This document shows positions 40,845 through 48,523 of a stretch of DNA of 64,000 nt, one piece after another. A program made the translations under genes and the position numbers. The notes beneath the pieces are model-generated. The model searched no databases and had not been told where the DNA came from. It worked only from the letters and a program-made list of their open reading frames with translations. How positions within the stretch are numbered: position 1 is the stretch's first letter; the number at the start of each line of letters is the position of its first letter. The stretch spans positions 1 to 64,000 of the forward strand of contig CAVZDP010000009.1 in NCBI GenBank assembly GCA_963774075.1. Reading direction: 5' to 3'. This DNA comes from JBBQNR01 sp963774075. GTDB lineage: Bacteria; Actinomycetota; Thermoleophilia; Solirubrobacterales; JBBDJG01.

Positions 40845-42092
40845 CTAGCGACCGACGACGAAGCTGACGACCGTCGTGCAGCTGCCGCCGACGTTGAGGG
40901 TCGCCGCCATGCGCGCGCCGTCCACCTGGTAGCCGCCAGCCGTGCCGCTCACCTGCCTGGCGGCGTCGAGCAGCATGCGCACCCCGGTCGCCCCGACGGG
41001 GTGGCCGAGGCCGATGAGCCCGCCACTGGGGTTGACCGGCAGCCGGCCGCCGGGTTCGATCACGCCCTCCTCTATGGCCTGCCAGGCGGCACCGGGTTCC
41101 GTGACCCCGAGGTGGTCGAGCGCCGCGTACTCGGTGATCGTGAAGCAGTCGTGCGTCTCGACCAGATCGAGGTCGTCGACTCCGGAGATACCCGCGCGAC
41201 CGTAGGCGTCGAGGATCGCCGTTCGCAGGTGGGAGAACAGGTAGGGAGAGCCGTCGCTCGCGCGCAGCTTGTCCTCGAGCAGCATCGGGGCGGTGCGGTG
41301 GCCCCAGCCGCGAATCGTCGGAATGGCCTCGATCGGCATGCCGCTCGAGCTCGCGAAACGCTCGGCGTAGGAGGGGGATGCGAGCAGCACGGCCGCGGCA
41401 CCGTCGGTGATGCGCCCGCAGTCCTGCTTTCGCAGCCTGCCCTCGATCACCGGGTTGACGTCGTCGTCGGCCTGGAAGGCGCCGGGCTCGAACTGCCACG
41501 AGCGGGCCTGGGCGTTGGGGTTGCGGCCCGCGTTGGCCATGTTGAGCTCGGCTATCCGCGCCAGGTGCTCGTGCTCGAGTCCCCAGCGCGCGGCGTAGGC
41601 GTCGGCGATCTCGCTGAAGAGCGCCGGCCAGGGAAAGCGCGCGTCTGCCGCCTCGCGCCCCGCCCAGGCCGCCGAGCCGAGGTGCTCCGCGGCGGTCTGA
41701 GCGTCGACGTTCCGCATCAGCTCGGCGCCGACCACGAGCGCGAGGTCGTAGCGGCCGGCCTCGAGGTCCGCCATCGCCGCCAGCGCCGCGACGCTACCCG
41801 AGGCGCAGGCGGCCTCGTGGCGAGCGGTCGGAAGGCTGGCGAAGGAAGGGTGTACGGCGGCGACCATGCCGCCGAGCTGGGCCTGGCCGCAGAAGAGCTC
41901 GGCCGCCAGGTTGCCGACGTGCGCGACGTCGACGTCGTCCGCAGGCACCCCGGTCTCCTCCAGCGCCCCGAGCACCGCTTCCTCGAGCAGCCCGTAGATG
42001 CCGACGCCCTCCTTCGCGAGGTTGCGGGCGAAGTCTGTCTGGTAGCCGCCGAGAAGATAGGTTGGAGGCGGACTGGCCAGGGAGACGCTCAC
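40845..42092 (-). CDS. SCP2-type thiolase-fold protein (lipid-transfer protein/acetyl-CoA acetyltransferase)
   Basis: A 415-residue thiolase-fold protein of the SCP-x/lipid-transfer subgroup. It has YLLGGYQTDFAR at the N-terminus, the reactive Cys in HEAACASGSVAALAA, HDCFTITEY, the His in SGGLIGLGHPVGATG and the C-terminal Cys in LNVGGSCTTVV. All catalytic positions are present. GTG 42092 overlaps the carotenoid oxygenase stop (GTGA), so translation is coupled. It would cleave or condense a 3-oxoacyl-CoA in concert with the next thiolase. It may form a hetero-complex with that partner, as is known for some steroid side-chain thiolase/DUF35 systems, though no DUF35 gene is present. Confidence 0.9.
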   Translation of the reverse strand: MSVSLASPPPTYLLGGYQTDFARNLAKEGVGIYGLLEEAVLGALEETGVPADDVDVAHVGNLAAELFCGQAQLGGMVAAVHPSFASLPTARHEAACASGSVAALAAMADLEAGRYDLALVVGAELMRNVDAQTAAEHLGSAAWAGREAADARFPWPALFSEIADAYAARWGLEHEHLARIAELNMANAGRNPNAQARSWQFEPGAFQADDDVNPVIEGRLRKQDCGRITDGAAAVLLASPSYAERFASSSGMPIEAIPTIRGWGHRTAPMLLEDKLRASDGSPYLFSHLRTAILDAYGRAGISGVDDLDLVETHDCFTITEYAALDHLGVTEPGAAWQAIEEGVIEPGGRLPVNPSGGLIGLGHPVGATGVRMLLDAARQVSGTAGGYQVDGARMAATLNVGGSCTTVVSFVVGR

Positions 42093-43528
42093 GCCGACCC
42101 ACCTGGGAGCCGCTCACCAGGCACCCAGGTGGCGTGGAACCCGAGCGGCACCCTGACGGGCAGCTTGATCCGGCACAGCGGACCCGCGCCGAGGTCCTTT
42201 GCGTCGAGCACCTCGACCGACGAGTGACCCTCGCGCTCGTCGTATACATACGAGACGAGGTAGCCGTCGTCCTCCTCCACGGCGCCGGGTCTCGGCGCGA
42301 ACGGCGCCTCGCTTCCCCAGCGGCCGTCGCCGAACCAATGCGTCTCGGCGGTGCCGGAGTCGACGTCGTACTTCATCAGCCCGTCGAAGAGCAGCGTGGT
42401 CTCGGGCGAGATGTGCATGTTGTACGCGTAGCGGCTCGGGCGCCCGAGGAGTCCCTGATTGATCGAGGGGAACTCGCTGTTGTCGTCGTCGAGCACCTGC
42501 TCTTTCGTGCGGCCGCTTCGAAGGTCGAACCGGTAGCGGTGCATGTGCGCGTCCAGACGCAGGTAGCTCAACATCTGGGCCAGCGGCCCCACGAGGTCGG
42601 GACGTGGCTCGGGCTGCTTGACGCGGCAGACGTCCATCACGATCTCCTGGCCCTCCTCGCGCGCGTTCACCGAGTGGTAGATGAAGCAGGGGTCGGCCTC
42701 GAACCAGCGGATCTCGTCCGCGCTTCCGTAGCGGGGGATGACTCCGAAGCGGCTTGGCATGCTGCGCTCGAACAGCAGCTTGAACCTCCCGACGCGCGCG
42801 GCCTGCGGGTCGTTGACCAGGGGCAGGTCCATCAGGATCGAGTAGTTCTCGGTGATCGCCATGTCGTGGGGAAGGCGCGGCCCGGGCAGATCGATCGGGA
42901 CGAAGTGGCTGATCACGCCGTCGGGCCCGACCACTCCGTAGCGCATGTACGGAGGCTTCATCCCGTAGTCGAAGAAACAGAGCTCACCGGTGCGCTCGTC
43001 GACCTTGGCGTGCGCCGAGACCTCACAGCGAAGAGTGCCGCCGAAATCCTCGGCGCCCATCGTCTCGAGCGTGACGGGATCGAGCGCGTACGGCTTGCCG
43101 GCCCGGTACCAGAGCGCGAGCAGGCGCTCGTTGTGAAACACGACGCTGGTGTTGGCCGTGTCCTTCTCGGGCGTCGGGTTCTCCTGCCAGGGCTCGATGA
43201 TGCCCCGCCAGAGCGCTCCGCCGGCCTCGCGCTCGCGGTCGAAGCCTGCCGTTTTGACCCAGCGGTTTCGGTACGTCACGCGCCCGTCGTCGAAGTGGAC
43301 CGCGTGCAGCATGCCGTCGCCGTCGAACCAGTGGTAGCGGCCGTTGGGATCGAACTGCGGGTTGGGGCCGTTGCGAACGTAGACGCCGTTCAGGTCGCGG
43401 GGGATCTCGCCCTCGATCTCGAAGCGATCCAGGGTCACCTCCTCGCGCGCCGGCGCGTAGGGCCCTTCCAGATACGGATTCAGCTCGGCGGCCGTGCCGA
43501 CGTCGAGGCGCTCCATGTGAAGGCTCAT
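42089..43528 (-). CDS. Carotenoid oxygenase family protein (CCD/lignostilbene-dioxygenase-like)
   Basis: A 479-residue non-haem iron dioxygenase with a seven-bladed propeller. The four Fe(II)-binding His are visible in EVSAHAKVD, LPHDMAITEN, IYHSVNAREE and GFHATWVPG. GVYVRNGPNPQFDPNGRYHWFDGDGMLH is the family N-terminal signature. These enzymes cleave carotenoid, apocarotenoid or stilbene double bonds with O2. It is the first gene of a four-gene operon with two thiolases and an acyl-CoA dehydrogenase, suggesting that the aldehyde/acid product is degraded as a CoA ester. No CoA ligase is in the window. Confidence 0.94.
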   Translation of the reverse strand: MSLHMERLDVGTAAELNPYLEGPYAPAREEVTLDRFEIEGEIPRDLNGVYVRNGPNPQFDPNGRYHWFDGDGMLHAVHFDDGRVTYRNRWVKTAGFDREREAGGALWRGIIEPWQENPTPEKDTANTSVVFHNERLLALWYRAGKPYALDPVTLETMGAEDFGGTLRCEVSAHAKVDERTGELCFFDYGMKPPYMRYGVVGPDGVISHFVPIDLPGPRLPHDMAITENYSILMDLPLVNDPQAARVGRFKLLFERSMPSRFGVIPRYGSADEIRWFEADPCFIYHSVNAREEGQEIVMDVCRVKQPEPRPDLVGPLAQMLSYLRLDAHMHRYRFDLRSGRTKEQVLDDDNSEFPSINQGLLGRPSRYAYNMHISPETTLLFDGLMKYDVDSGTAETHWFGDGRWGSEAPFAPRPGAVEEDDGYLVSYVYDEREGHSSVEVLDAKDLGAGPLCRIKLPVRVPLGFHATWVPGERLPGGSA

Positions 43529-43667
43529 TTTTCCTCCCGGCTCAGTGAGCGATGAGACACTACCGCACGCAAACCTCGGCCCCTACTAGAGGTACGCGGA
43601 TTCCCAATCAACCGTCTAGCATGGGCTCGGTTCTCCCTGGTTCTGTCCCTCCTCGTGGAGGGCGCTC

Positions 43668-44111
43668 ATGGCTAAGCGGAACGTCGAGGTCCTGCGCGAC
43701 ATCTACGCGGCGTTCAATCGGCGCGACATCGATGGACTCCTGGAGGGTATGGACGACTCGATCGAGATCGCGGAGACGGAGGACCTCGGCTACGCGGCGC
43801 TGCTCCTGAGGGTTCTGGGGCCGCGCTTCGTGATCCTCTCGGGTGACTACAAAGGGATCGAGGAGGTGCGCCGCCTGTTCGAGAGCGTGTGGGAGATCGC
43901 CGAGTGGTTCGAGGTCGAGCCGGGTGATGCGATCGAGGCCGGCGACTCGGTGGTGATTTCCCTCGAGATGCGCGCCAGGGCTCGCGCAACGGGCATCGAG
44001 GGGAACGCGAGCACCGTGCATCGGTGGACGATGCGGGACGGCAAGGCGATCCGGCTCCAGGTCTTCGCCGACCAGGACGAGGCGCTGGCCGCCCGCGAGA
44101 GCCCCGACTGA
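43668..44111 (+). CDS. NTF2-like (SnoaL-type) small protein
   Basis: A 147-residue NTF2-like domain with NVEVLRDIYAAFNRRDIDGLLEGMDDSIEI, DYKGIEEVRRLFESVWEIAEWFEVEPGDAIEAGD and a terminal strand VHRWTMRDGKAIRLQVFADQDEAL. The ATG follows GGAGGGCGCTC. There is no signal peptide. It is divergent from the carotenoid oxygenase with about 140 bases between them that must hold both promoters. The function is unknown. Confidence 0.87.
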   Translation: MAKRNVEVLRDIYAAFNRRDIDGLLEGMDDSIEIAETEDLGYAALLLRVLGPRFVILSGDYKGIEEVRRLFESVWEIAEWFEVEPGDAIEAGDSVVISLEMRARARATGIEGNASTVHRWTMRDGKAIRLQVFADQDEALAARESPD

Positions 44112-44124
44112 GCCTCCCGGGCTC

Positions 44125-45009
44125 TCAGGCGTGGGTCTGGAGCTCTTCCATATCGGGCGAGCGGGCGAGGCGGGCGAGGGCCTTCGACTCGAGCCGGCGC
44201 ACCCGGTCGCGCGAGATGTTCAGATAGCTCATGACCTGCTCGATCGTGCGCGGCTCGCCGTCGATCCCGAAGCGCAGCTTGACGATCTGGCACTCGCTGT
44301 CGGGCAGCTTTCCCAGCGCCCTGTGGAGGGACTCGTGGCGCATGGTGACCTCGACCTCCTCGGGCGGCTCGGCCTCCTGGCAGACGAGCAGGTCGCCCAG
44401 CGAGCGGTCCTCGTCCTCTCCGACCGGAACGTCCAGGCTCGTCACCCAGCGGGCCGCCCTGCGAACGTCGCGCACCTTTTCCAACGGCAGCATCGCCGTC
44501 TTCGCGACCTCGTCGTCGTGGGGCTCGCGCCCGAGCTCAGCGGTCAGCGTGCGCTCGACGTGACGAATCTTTCGCTCCCGCTCGATCATGTATACGGGCA
44601 TCCGGATCATGCGCGCCCGGTTCGCGACGCCGCGCTCGATCGCCTCGCGGATCCACCACACCGCGTACGTCGAGAACTTGTGGCCGCGTCGCCAGTCGAA
44701 CTTCTCGGTCGCGCGAATCAGCCCGAGGATGCCCTCCTGAATCACGTCCAGCAGCGGGAGCTGGTGGCTCTGATATCTGCGCGCGAGCGACACGACGAGG
44801 CGCAGGTTCGAATTGATCAGCTTGTCCTTGGCGCCCCGGTCGCCGCGCTCGATGCGCTTCGCGAGATCGACTTCCTCGGCGGCGCTCAGCAGTGGATAAC
44901 GACCGACCTCGTGGAGGAAGAGCTCCAGCACGTCGACGCCGCCGAATCGCTCCGGCGCCGCGTCTTTGGAAGCGATGGCGCCGCTCGTGGCGCCGGCTCC
45001 TGTAGTCAT
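44125..45009 (-). CDS. Sigma-70 family RNA polymerase sigma factor (group 2-like)
   Basis: A 294-residue sigma factor. Region 1.2/2.1 begins ELFLHEVGRYPLLSAAEEVDLAKRIERGD; region 2.2-2.4 contains LINSNLRLVVSLARRY, DVIQEGILGLIRATEKFDWRRGHKFSTYAVWWIREAI; region 3 is RMPVYMIERERKIRHVERTL; region 4.2 is RTIEQVMSYLNISRDRVRRLESKALARL. It lacks the long region 1.1, so it is a non-essential RpoD-like factor. ATG 45009 has GGGAGG six bases upstream, so the longer version to 45066 is not needed. In the -10 recognition helix, Trp pairs are intact. Confidence 0.92.
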   Translation of the reverse strand: MTTGAGATSGAIASKDAAPERFGGVDVLELFLHEVGRYPLLSAAEEVDLAKRIERGDRGAKDKLINSNLRLVVSLARRYQSHQLPLLDVIQEGILGLIRATEKFDWRRGHKFSTYAVWWIREAIERGVANRARMIRMPVYMIERERKIRHVERTLTAELGREPHDDEVAKTAMLPLEKVRDVRRAARWVTSLDVPVGEDEDRSLGDLLVCQEAEPPEEVEVTMRHESLHRALGKLPDSECQIVKLRFGIDGEPRTIEQVMSYLNISRDRVRRLESKALARLARSPDMEELQTHA

Positions 45010-45069
45010 CCCAAGCCTCCCGAAGTCCGCCTCGGACCGCTCCGCCGCGGTCCTAGCGGTGAGCAAAGC

Positions 45070-45804
45070 CTACTCGGCGGCGTCGCCGATGAAAAGGGCC
45101 GCAGCTGGGAACTCCCGGCCGATATCGAGCGTGCGACGGCCCCACTGGAGAAGATCCTGCACAGCGGGATGATCTCGGACAGCGGGTGCGGCCACGGCGA
45201 GCGGCGCAGACATGGTCGCGAGCGCGATGTCGGCGATCGAGGTGGCGTCGCCGACCAGGTGGTCGCGACCGCCGAGGCGGGCCACCGCCTGCTCTGCCGC
45301 CTCGCGCGCACGGACCTCGTCGCGGCGATTGCGACGCTTCGACAGCCGAAGACGCCCGCGGAGCATGAGCTTGGCGAGCGCGCCCCCGAGCCTGCGAAGG
45401 GGTCGTGGGGCGCGGGGGAAGAAGAGGTCGCCGAGCGCGTTGGTGCCCGTGATGATGCGCCAGTAGGCGATCCTGCGCGTGAGCGCCATGAAGGTCTCGT
45501 CCGCCCACTCGGCGAGGATCCGGCACTCGGCGCGCTCCTTCGAGTCCGGCGGCAGCAACGGCCGCTGCGGGTAGGTTTCCTCTAGATAGAGAAGGATCGC
45601 CGTCGAGCCGGCTATCGCTCGCTCGCCGTCCGCCAGCGCCGGCACGAGCACCTGCCCGGAGGCCCGCCTGACCTGCCCGCGCCTGACGGGGTTGATGTCC
45701 ACCGTCTCGTATGTAAGCCCCTTCAGCTCGAGCGCCTTGCGAACCTTCACGCAGTTGTGGCTGAACGGGATTTGGTAGAGGCGCAAGGGCCAGTGATTCT
45801 CCAC
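45070..45804 (-). CDS. Glutathione S-transferase-like protein
   Basis: A 244-residue thioredoxin-fold protein of the GST family. The N-terminal domain (LRLYQIPFSHNCVKVRKALELKGL, VLVPALADGERAIAGSTAILLYLEETYP) contains the cis-Pro and the glutamate-serine pair (here GSTAI) that bind the gamma-glutamyl group. The C-terminal helical domain includes VGDATSIADIALATM. Actinobacteria generally use mycothiol, so the thiol cofactor is uncertain. It ends about 60 bases upstream of the sigma factor gene in the same direction. Confidence 0.87.
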   Translation of the reverse strand: MENHWPLRLYQIPFSHNCVKVRKALELKGLTYETVDINPVRRGQVRRASGQVLVPALADGERAIAGSTAILLYLEETYPQRPLLPPDSKERAECRILAEWADETFMALTRRIAYWRIITGTNALGDLFFPRAPRPLRRLGGALAKLMLRGRLRLSKRRNRRDEVRAREAAEQAVARLGGRDHLVGDATSIADIALATMSAPLAVAAPAVRDHPAVQDLLQWGRRTLDIGREFPAAALFIGDAAE

Positions 45805-45871
45805 GTCCGGCGCAAAGAGCGCAAGCCCGTGGGTCGCCGTGAGTGCCCCCGGCGCCCGGGAGAGGGGGTCC

Positions 45872-45877
45872 TATAAT
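45872..45877 (+). promoter_or_regulatory. -10 element of the tRNA-Gly gene
   Basis: A consensus TATAAT hexamer lies 12 bases before the tRNA-Gly 5' end. No convincing TTGACA-like -35 is visible at the expected distance in this GC-rich stretch. Confidence 0.6.
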
Positions 45878-45888
45878 CGGCCTCTCGC

Positions 45889-45959
45889 GCGGGCGAAGTG
45901 TTGTGGTTGCACAGAAGCCTTCCAAGCTTCTAGGGCGGGTTCGATTCCCGTCGCCCGCT
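45889..45959 (+). tRNA. trnG(ucc): tRNA-Gly(TCC)
   Basis: A complete 71-base cloverleaf. The acceptor GCGGGCG pairs with CGCCCGC (discriminator T), the D-arm is GTGT/GCAC, the anticodon stem GAAGC/GCTTC encloses the loop CTTCCAA with anticodon TCC, and the T-arm GCGGG-TTCGATT-CCCGT is canonical. The CCA end is not encoded. It reads GGA and GGG glycine codons. Confidence 0.95.
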
Positions 45960-46032
45960 CTCCTGATTCGTGCCGCTCGGCGGCGCCGAATCGGGCTCGC
46001 GCCGCCGTCGATGCCGCAGTGATCACCGAGCC

Positions 46033-46959
46033 ATGAACGAGTCGCAGCCGCGCGTGGCGGTGTTCGGCCCACACCCGCTTCTGAGCGTCACGGTCGAGCT
46101 CAGGGGAGAGCAGGACGACATTCACGTGCACCCCGCCGGGCAGGGAGTGTGGGTGTCGCGGATGGTGAGCGAGCTGGGCGCCCACCCAATCCTGAGCGCA
46201 TTCTGCGGCGGAGAGACGGGGGAGATCCTTCGGCCCCTCGTCGACGCGATGCCGGGGGAGACGCGCTGGGTCGAGACCAGCTCGGCCAGCGGCTCGTACG
46301 TGATCGACCGCCGCTCCGGCGAGCGGCAGATGATCGCTAGCTCATGGAGCGAGCCGCCGTCGCGGCACGAGGTGGACGACCTGCTCTCGATCGCGTGCGC
46401 CACGGCGATCGACGCCGGAGTTCTGGTCGTGACCGGCCCCGTCCCAGGCGATTCTCTTCCTGTGGAGCTGTTCCGCAATCTCGTCGCCGATGCGCGCGGC
46501 AACGGCGCGACCGTGTTGATAGACCTGTCGTCCCCGAACCTCGACGGCGCGCTCGAAGGCAAGCCGAGCATCGTCAAGCTCGACGACTGGCAGCTCGCGA
46601 CCTTCGTGTCCGGCCCGGTGGCCGAGCCCGAGCAGCTTCGGGAGGCGGCCGGACGAGTGATCGAGATGGGCGCCGAGTCCGTCGTGGTGACGCGGGGGGC
46701 CGAACCGGCTCTCGTTCTTCGTGGTGGCCGCGCCTGGGAGCTGACGCCGCCGCGTTTCGAGGAGGGAGCCTCCGAGGGCAGCGGAGATTCCATGGTGGGT
46801 GCGATCGCGGCCGCAATCGCACGTGGGCTCGAGTGGGAGGACGTGCTGCGGGTCGGCGCGGCGGCCGGCGCGGCGAACTTCCTGCGCCGCGGCCTCGGGA
46901 CGGGTTCGCGGGAGGTCGTCGCCGAACTCGTGAAGCGGGTCGAGCTGCGCCCGGTCTAA
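46033..46959 (+). CDS. PfkB-family carbohydrate kinase (1-phosphofructokinase-like)
   Basis: A 308-residue ribokinase-fold kinase. The substrate-binding N-terminus is VAVFGPHPLLSVTVELRGEQDDIHVHPAGQGVWVSRMVSELGAHPIL, close to the hexose-phosphate kinase (FruK/PfkB-1) type. The anion hole and catalytic base are in the C-terminal EGSGDSMVGAIAAA, where Asp is the base. Conserved VVVTRGAEPALVL and LDDWQLATF segments are present. The substrate could be fructose-1-phosphate or a tagatose/other sugar phosphate. It starts about 70 bases after tRNA-Gly. Its 3' end overlaps the convergent PHP gene by four bases. Confidence 0.88.
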   Translation: MNESQPRVAVFGPHPLLSVTVELRGEQDDIHVHPAGQGVWVSRMVSELGAHPILSAFCGGETGEILRPLVDAMPGETRWVETSSASGSYVIDRRSGERQMIASSWSEPPSRHEVDDLLSIACATAIDAGVLVVTGPVPGDSLPVELFRNLVADARGNGATVLIDLSSPNLDGALEGKPSIVKLDDWQLATFVSGPVAEPEQLREAAGRVIEMGAESVVVTRGAEPALVLRGGRAWELTPPRFEEGASEGSGDSMVGAIAAAIARGLEWEDVLRVGAAAGAANFLRRGLGTGSREVVAELVKRVELRPV

Positions 46960-47690
46960 GCAGTAGGTGCGAAAGGCGGGCTGACCGGCTCGCCGCGGAG
47001 GACCGCGGCGGGCGCTTCCCTCCTCACCCAGTCGAGGTGAGGCTTGACCAGGTCGATGGTCTCGAGCGCAGCGAAGCCTTCGGAGAGGCGTACCGGGCGA
47101 CCCCCGTGCGAAGAGTGGGCGTCGGAGCCGAGCAGGTGCAGCAGTCCGCGCCGGGTGAGCTCGAGCAGTGTGCCCGAAGCTGGGCCTTCCGCCACCAGCG
47201 CTGCCGTCGCCTGGATCAGCGCGCCATGTTGCACGAGCTCGGCCACGCGCTCGAAGAAGTCGCCGGCGGCGTGCCGTTCCGGGTGCGCGATCACCGCGCA
47301 GAAGCCGCGCTCGGCCAGTATGTCGACCGTGGTGACGAGCGAGTCGCCGAGCGGCCCAGGTCGCGGCTCGAGCAAGAGCCACAGGCCGCCGCCCCCGAGC
47401 GATACGCGGCGAAGCGTCTCGTCGTCAAGGCGCCACGCCTGCACCTCGGCGAGCTCGCCGCCCGGCGCCACCCGGGTCGCGACGCCGCGCCGTTCGAGCT
47501 CGTCGTTGACCGCCTGAGCCCGCCCCTCGATCTCCTTGGGCTCGACCTCGTGATCGGGACGGATGTGAGGGGTGGCGCACACCACCTCGATCCCGTCCGC
47601 CTCCGCCACGCCGGCCATCGCCACGCTGTCTTCGAGGTCGATCGCCCCGTCGTCGAGGGTCGGCAGTATGTGGCAGTGGAGGTCGATCAG
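46956..47690 (-). CDS. PHP-domain phosphatase (CpsB/YwqE-like), apparent CTG start
   Basis: A 244-residue PHP-fold metallo-phosphatase of the CpsB/CapC type, a family that includes protein-tyrosine phosphatases of capsule systems. Metal-binding motifs are IDLHCHILPTLDD at the N-terminus, ATPHIRPD, AVIAHPERH and GSDAHSSHG. The family normally begins M-IDLHCHIL; here that position is CTG (47690-47688), whose last two bases form part of the upstream gene's TGA (CTGA overlap). The first ATG or GTG lies 22 codons inside and would delete the first metal-binding motif, so CTG is the likely start. It ends in a four-base overlap with the PfkB gene. Confidence 0.85.
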   Translation of the reverse strand: MIDLHCHILPTLDDGAIDLEDSVAMAGVAEADGIEVVCATPHIRPDHEVEPKEIEGRAQAVNDELERRGVATRVAPGGELAEVQAWRLDDETLRRVSLGGGGLWLLLEPRPGPLGDSLVTTVDILAERGFCAVIAHPERHAAGDFFERVAELVQHGALIQATAALVAEGPASGTLLELTRRGLLHLLGSDAHSSHGGRPVRLSEGFAALETIDLVKPHLDWVRREAPAAVLRGEPVSPPFAPTA

Positions 47691-47857
47691 TGCCGCAGGC
47701 GCTCCATCTCCCGCCTGACCTCGTCCTCCGAGATGGGCCGGCGGCCGTAGGCGTCGCGCTTCTTCTTGATCTGCCGGATCGCCTGCTGACGAGCCGACTC
47801 AGCGTCGAAACGCGCCGCGGGATCGGCGATTTGCTCGGTGTCGTCGCGCTCGGCCAC
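47687..47857 (-). CDS. Small charged protein upstream of the PHP phosphatase
   Basis: A protein of about 56 residues (from GTG 47857), rich in Arg, Asp, Glu and Lys: ARQQAIRQIKKKRDAYGRRPISEDEVRREMERLRH. It is largely helical with no known family. AGGAGG lies about 15 bases upstream of the GTG. The open frame extends back across the tRNA-Pro gene on the opposite strand, but that part is not coding. Its stop overlaps the PHP start (CTGA), making a two-gene operon. Confidence 0.55.
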   Translation of the reverse strand: MAERDDTEQIADPAARFDAESARQQAIRQIKKKRDAYGRRPISEDEVRREMERLRH

Positions 47858-47979
47858 TTCGGTCGCTGGATTCCTCCTGGCGCCGGAGGCTACTCCAATG
47901 TCACGCGGCCGTTCGGTGGGCGCCCAAGGGCCTGCGGCCGCCTCATCCCTCACTCGGCAGGGGTTATCCTGAGCGATAC

Positions 47980-48053
47980 CGGGGCGTAGCGCAGCCTGGT
48001 AGCGCATTCGGCTGGGGGCCGAAAGGTCGCTGGTTCAAATCCAGTCGCCCCGA
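47980..48053 (+). tRNA. trnP(ggg): tRNA-Pro(GGG)
   Basis: A complete 74-base cloverleaf: acceptor CGGGGCG / CGCCCCG with discriminator A, D-arm GCGC/GCGC with AGCCTGGTA loop, anticodon stem TTCGG/CCGAA with loop CTGGGGG (anticodon GGG), and T-arm GCTGG-TTCAAAT-CCAGT. CCA is not encoded. A strong hairpin terminator follows. Confidence 0.96.
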
Positions 48054-48069
48054 CTCTGGCCCATCCAAA

Positions 48070-48095
48070 GAAAGCCCCGTCGACGCGGGGCTTTC
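48070..48095 (+). terminator. Terminator after tRNA-Pro
   Basis: GAAAGCCCCG / CGGGGCTTTC, a 10-base-pair stem with a six-base loop and a short T-run in the 3' arm, 17 bases after the tRNA. Confidence 0.85.
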
Positions 48096-48199
48096 GTCGC
48101 GTTGGTCGCCGCATCACCGAGGCTCGTCGATCCATTAGCGGTCCATTCCTACCCCGCAACGGCCAGAAGAGGAAGAGCACAGGACCAGCGCCGCGGGAT

Positions 48200-48523
48200 G
48201 GCGCAGCTCGCGCGCGGTGGCGTGTCCGCGGGCTATGGCGAGTGATGGCCCGTTAAGAGGAGTCGGCGTGAACGTCTTGCTCCGGGCATGAAGATAGGCC
48301 CGATGCCCAGCTCCGAGTGTCCGGTCGCGTGACTAGCGTCGCCGGCACCGGAACAAGGGGCATTGGGAGAACGCAGACGGGCAGGCCGTCCTTTGTCGGA
48401 TGGGCTGCGAGCCCGACTTGCTCACTGGCCGCCCCTGCGACTTGTCCGGTTGTGCTGAGAGCACGAATCCGTCTGTGTCGTTTTGCCCGCTGCGTCTCCA
48501 CGACATCAACGAGAGGAGGCTAT
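48200..48523 (+). ncRNA. Putative bridge-RNA-bearing 5' non-coding end of the IS110 element
   Basis: A non-coding stretch of about 300 bases before the IS110 recombinase gene. IS110-group elements are known to transcribe a bridge RNA from the non-coding end next to the recombinase. This segment contains a hairpin-like word pair (GGGCAT...ATGCCC near 48286-48307) and further complementary GC-rich segments. The element's left boundary and the RNA limits cannot be set from one copy, and the assignment rests on the position and the known biology of the family. Confidence 0.4.

Noticed and set aside
40001..40848. Plus-strand frame of over 400 residues opposite the thiolase
   Set aside because: Arg/Ala-rich antisense shadow; the thiolase motifs are on the minus strand.
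45871..46185. Minus-strand frame reading ATGIEPALEAW
   Set aside because: It is the antisense of tRNA-Gly; such RATGIEP-type frames are known artefacts of reading through tRNA genes.
47950..48180. Minus-strand frame containing GATGFEPATF
   Set aside because: It is antisense to tRNA-Pro(GGG), a well-known spurious annotation, and has no domain.
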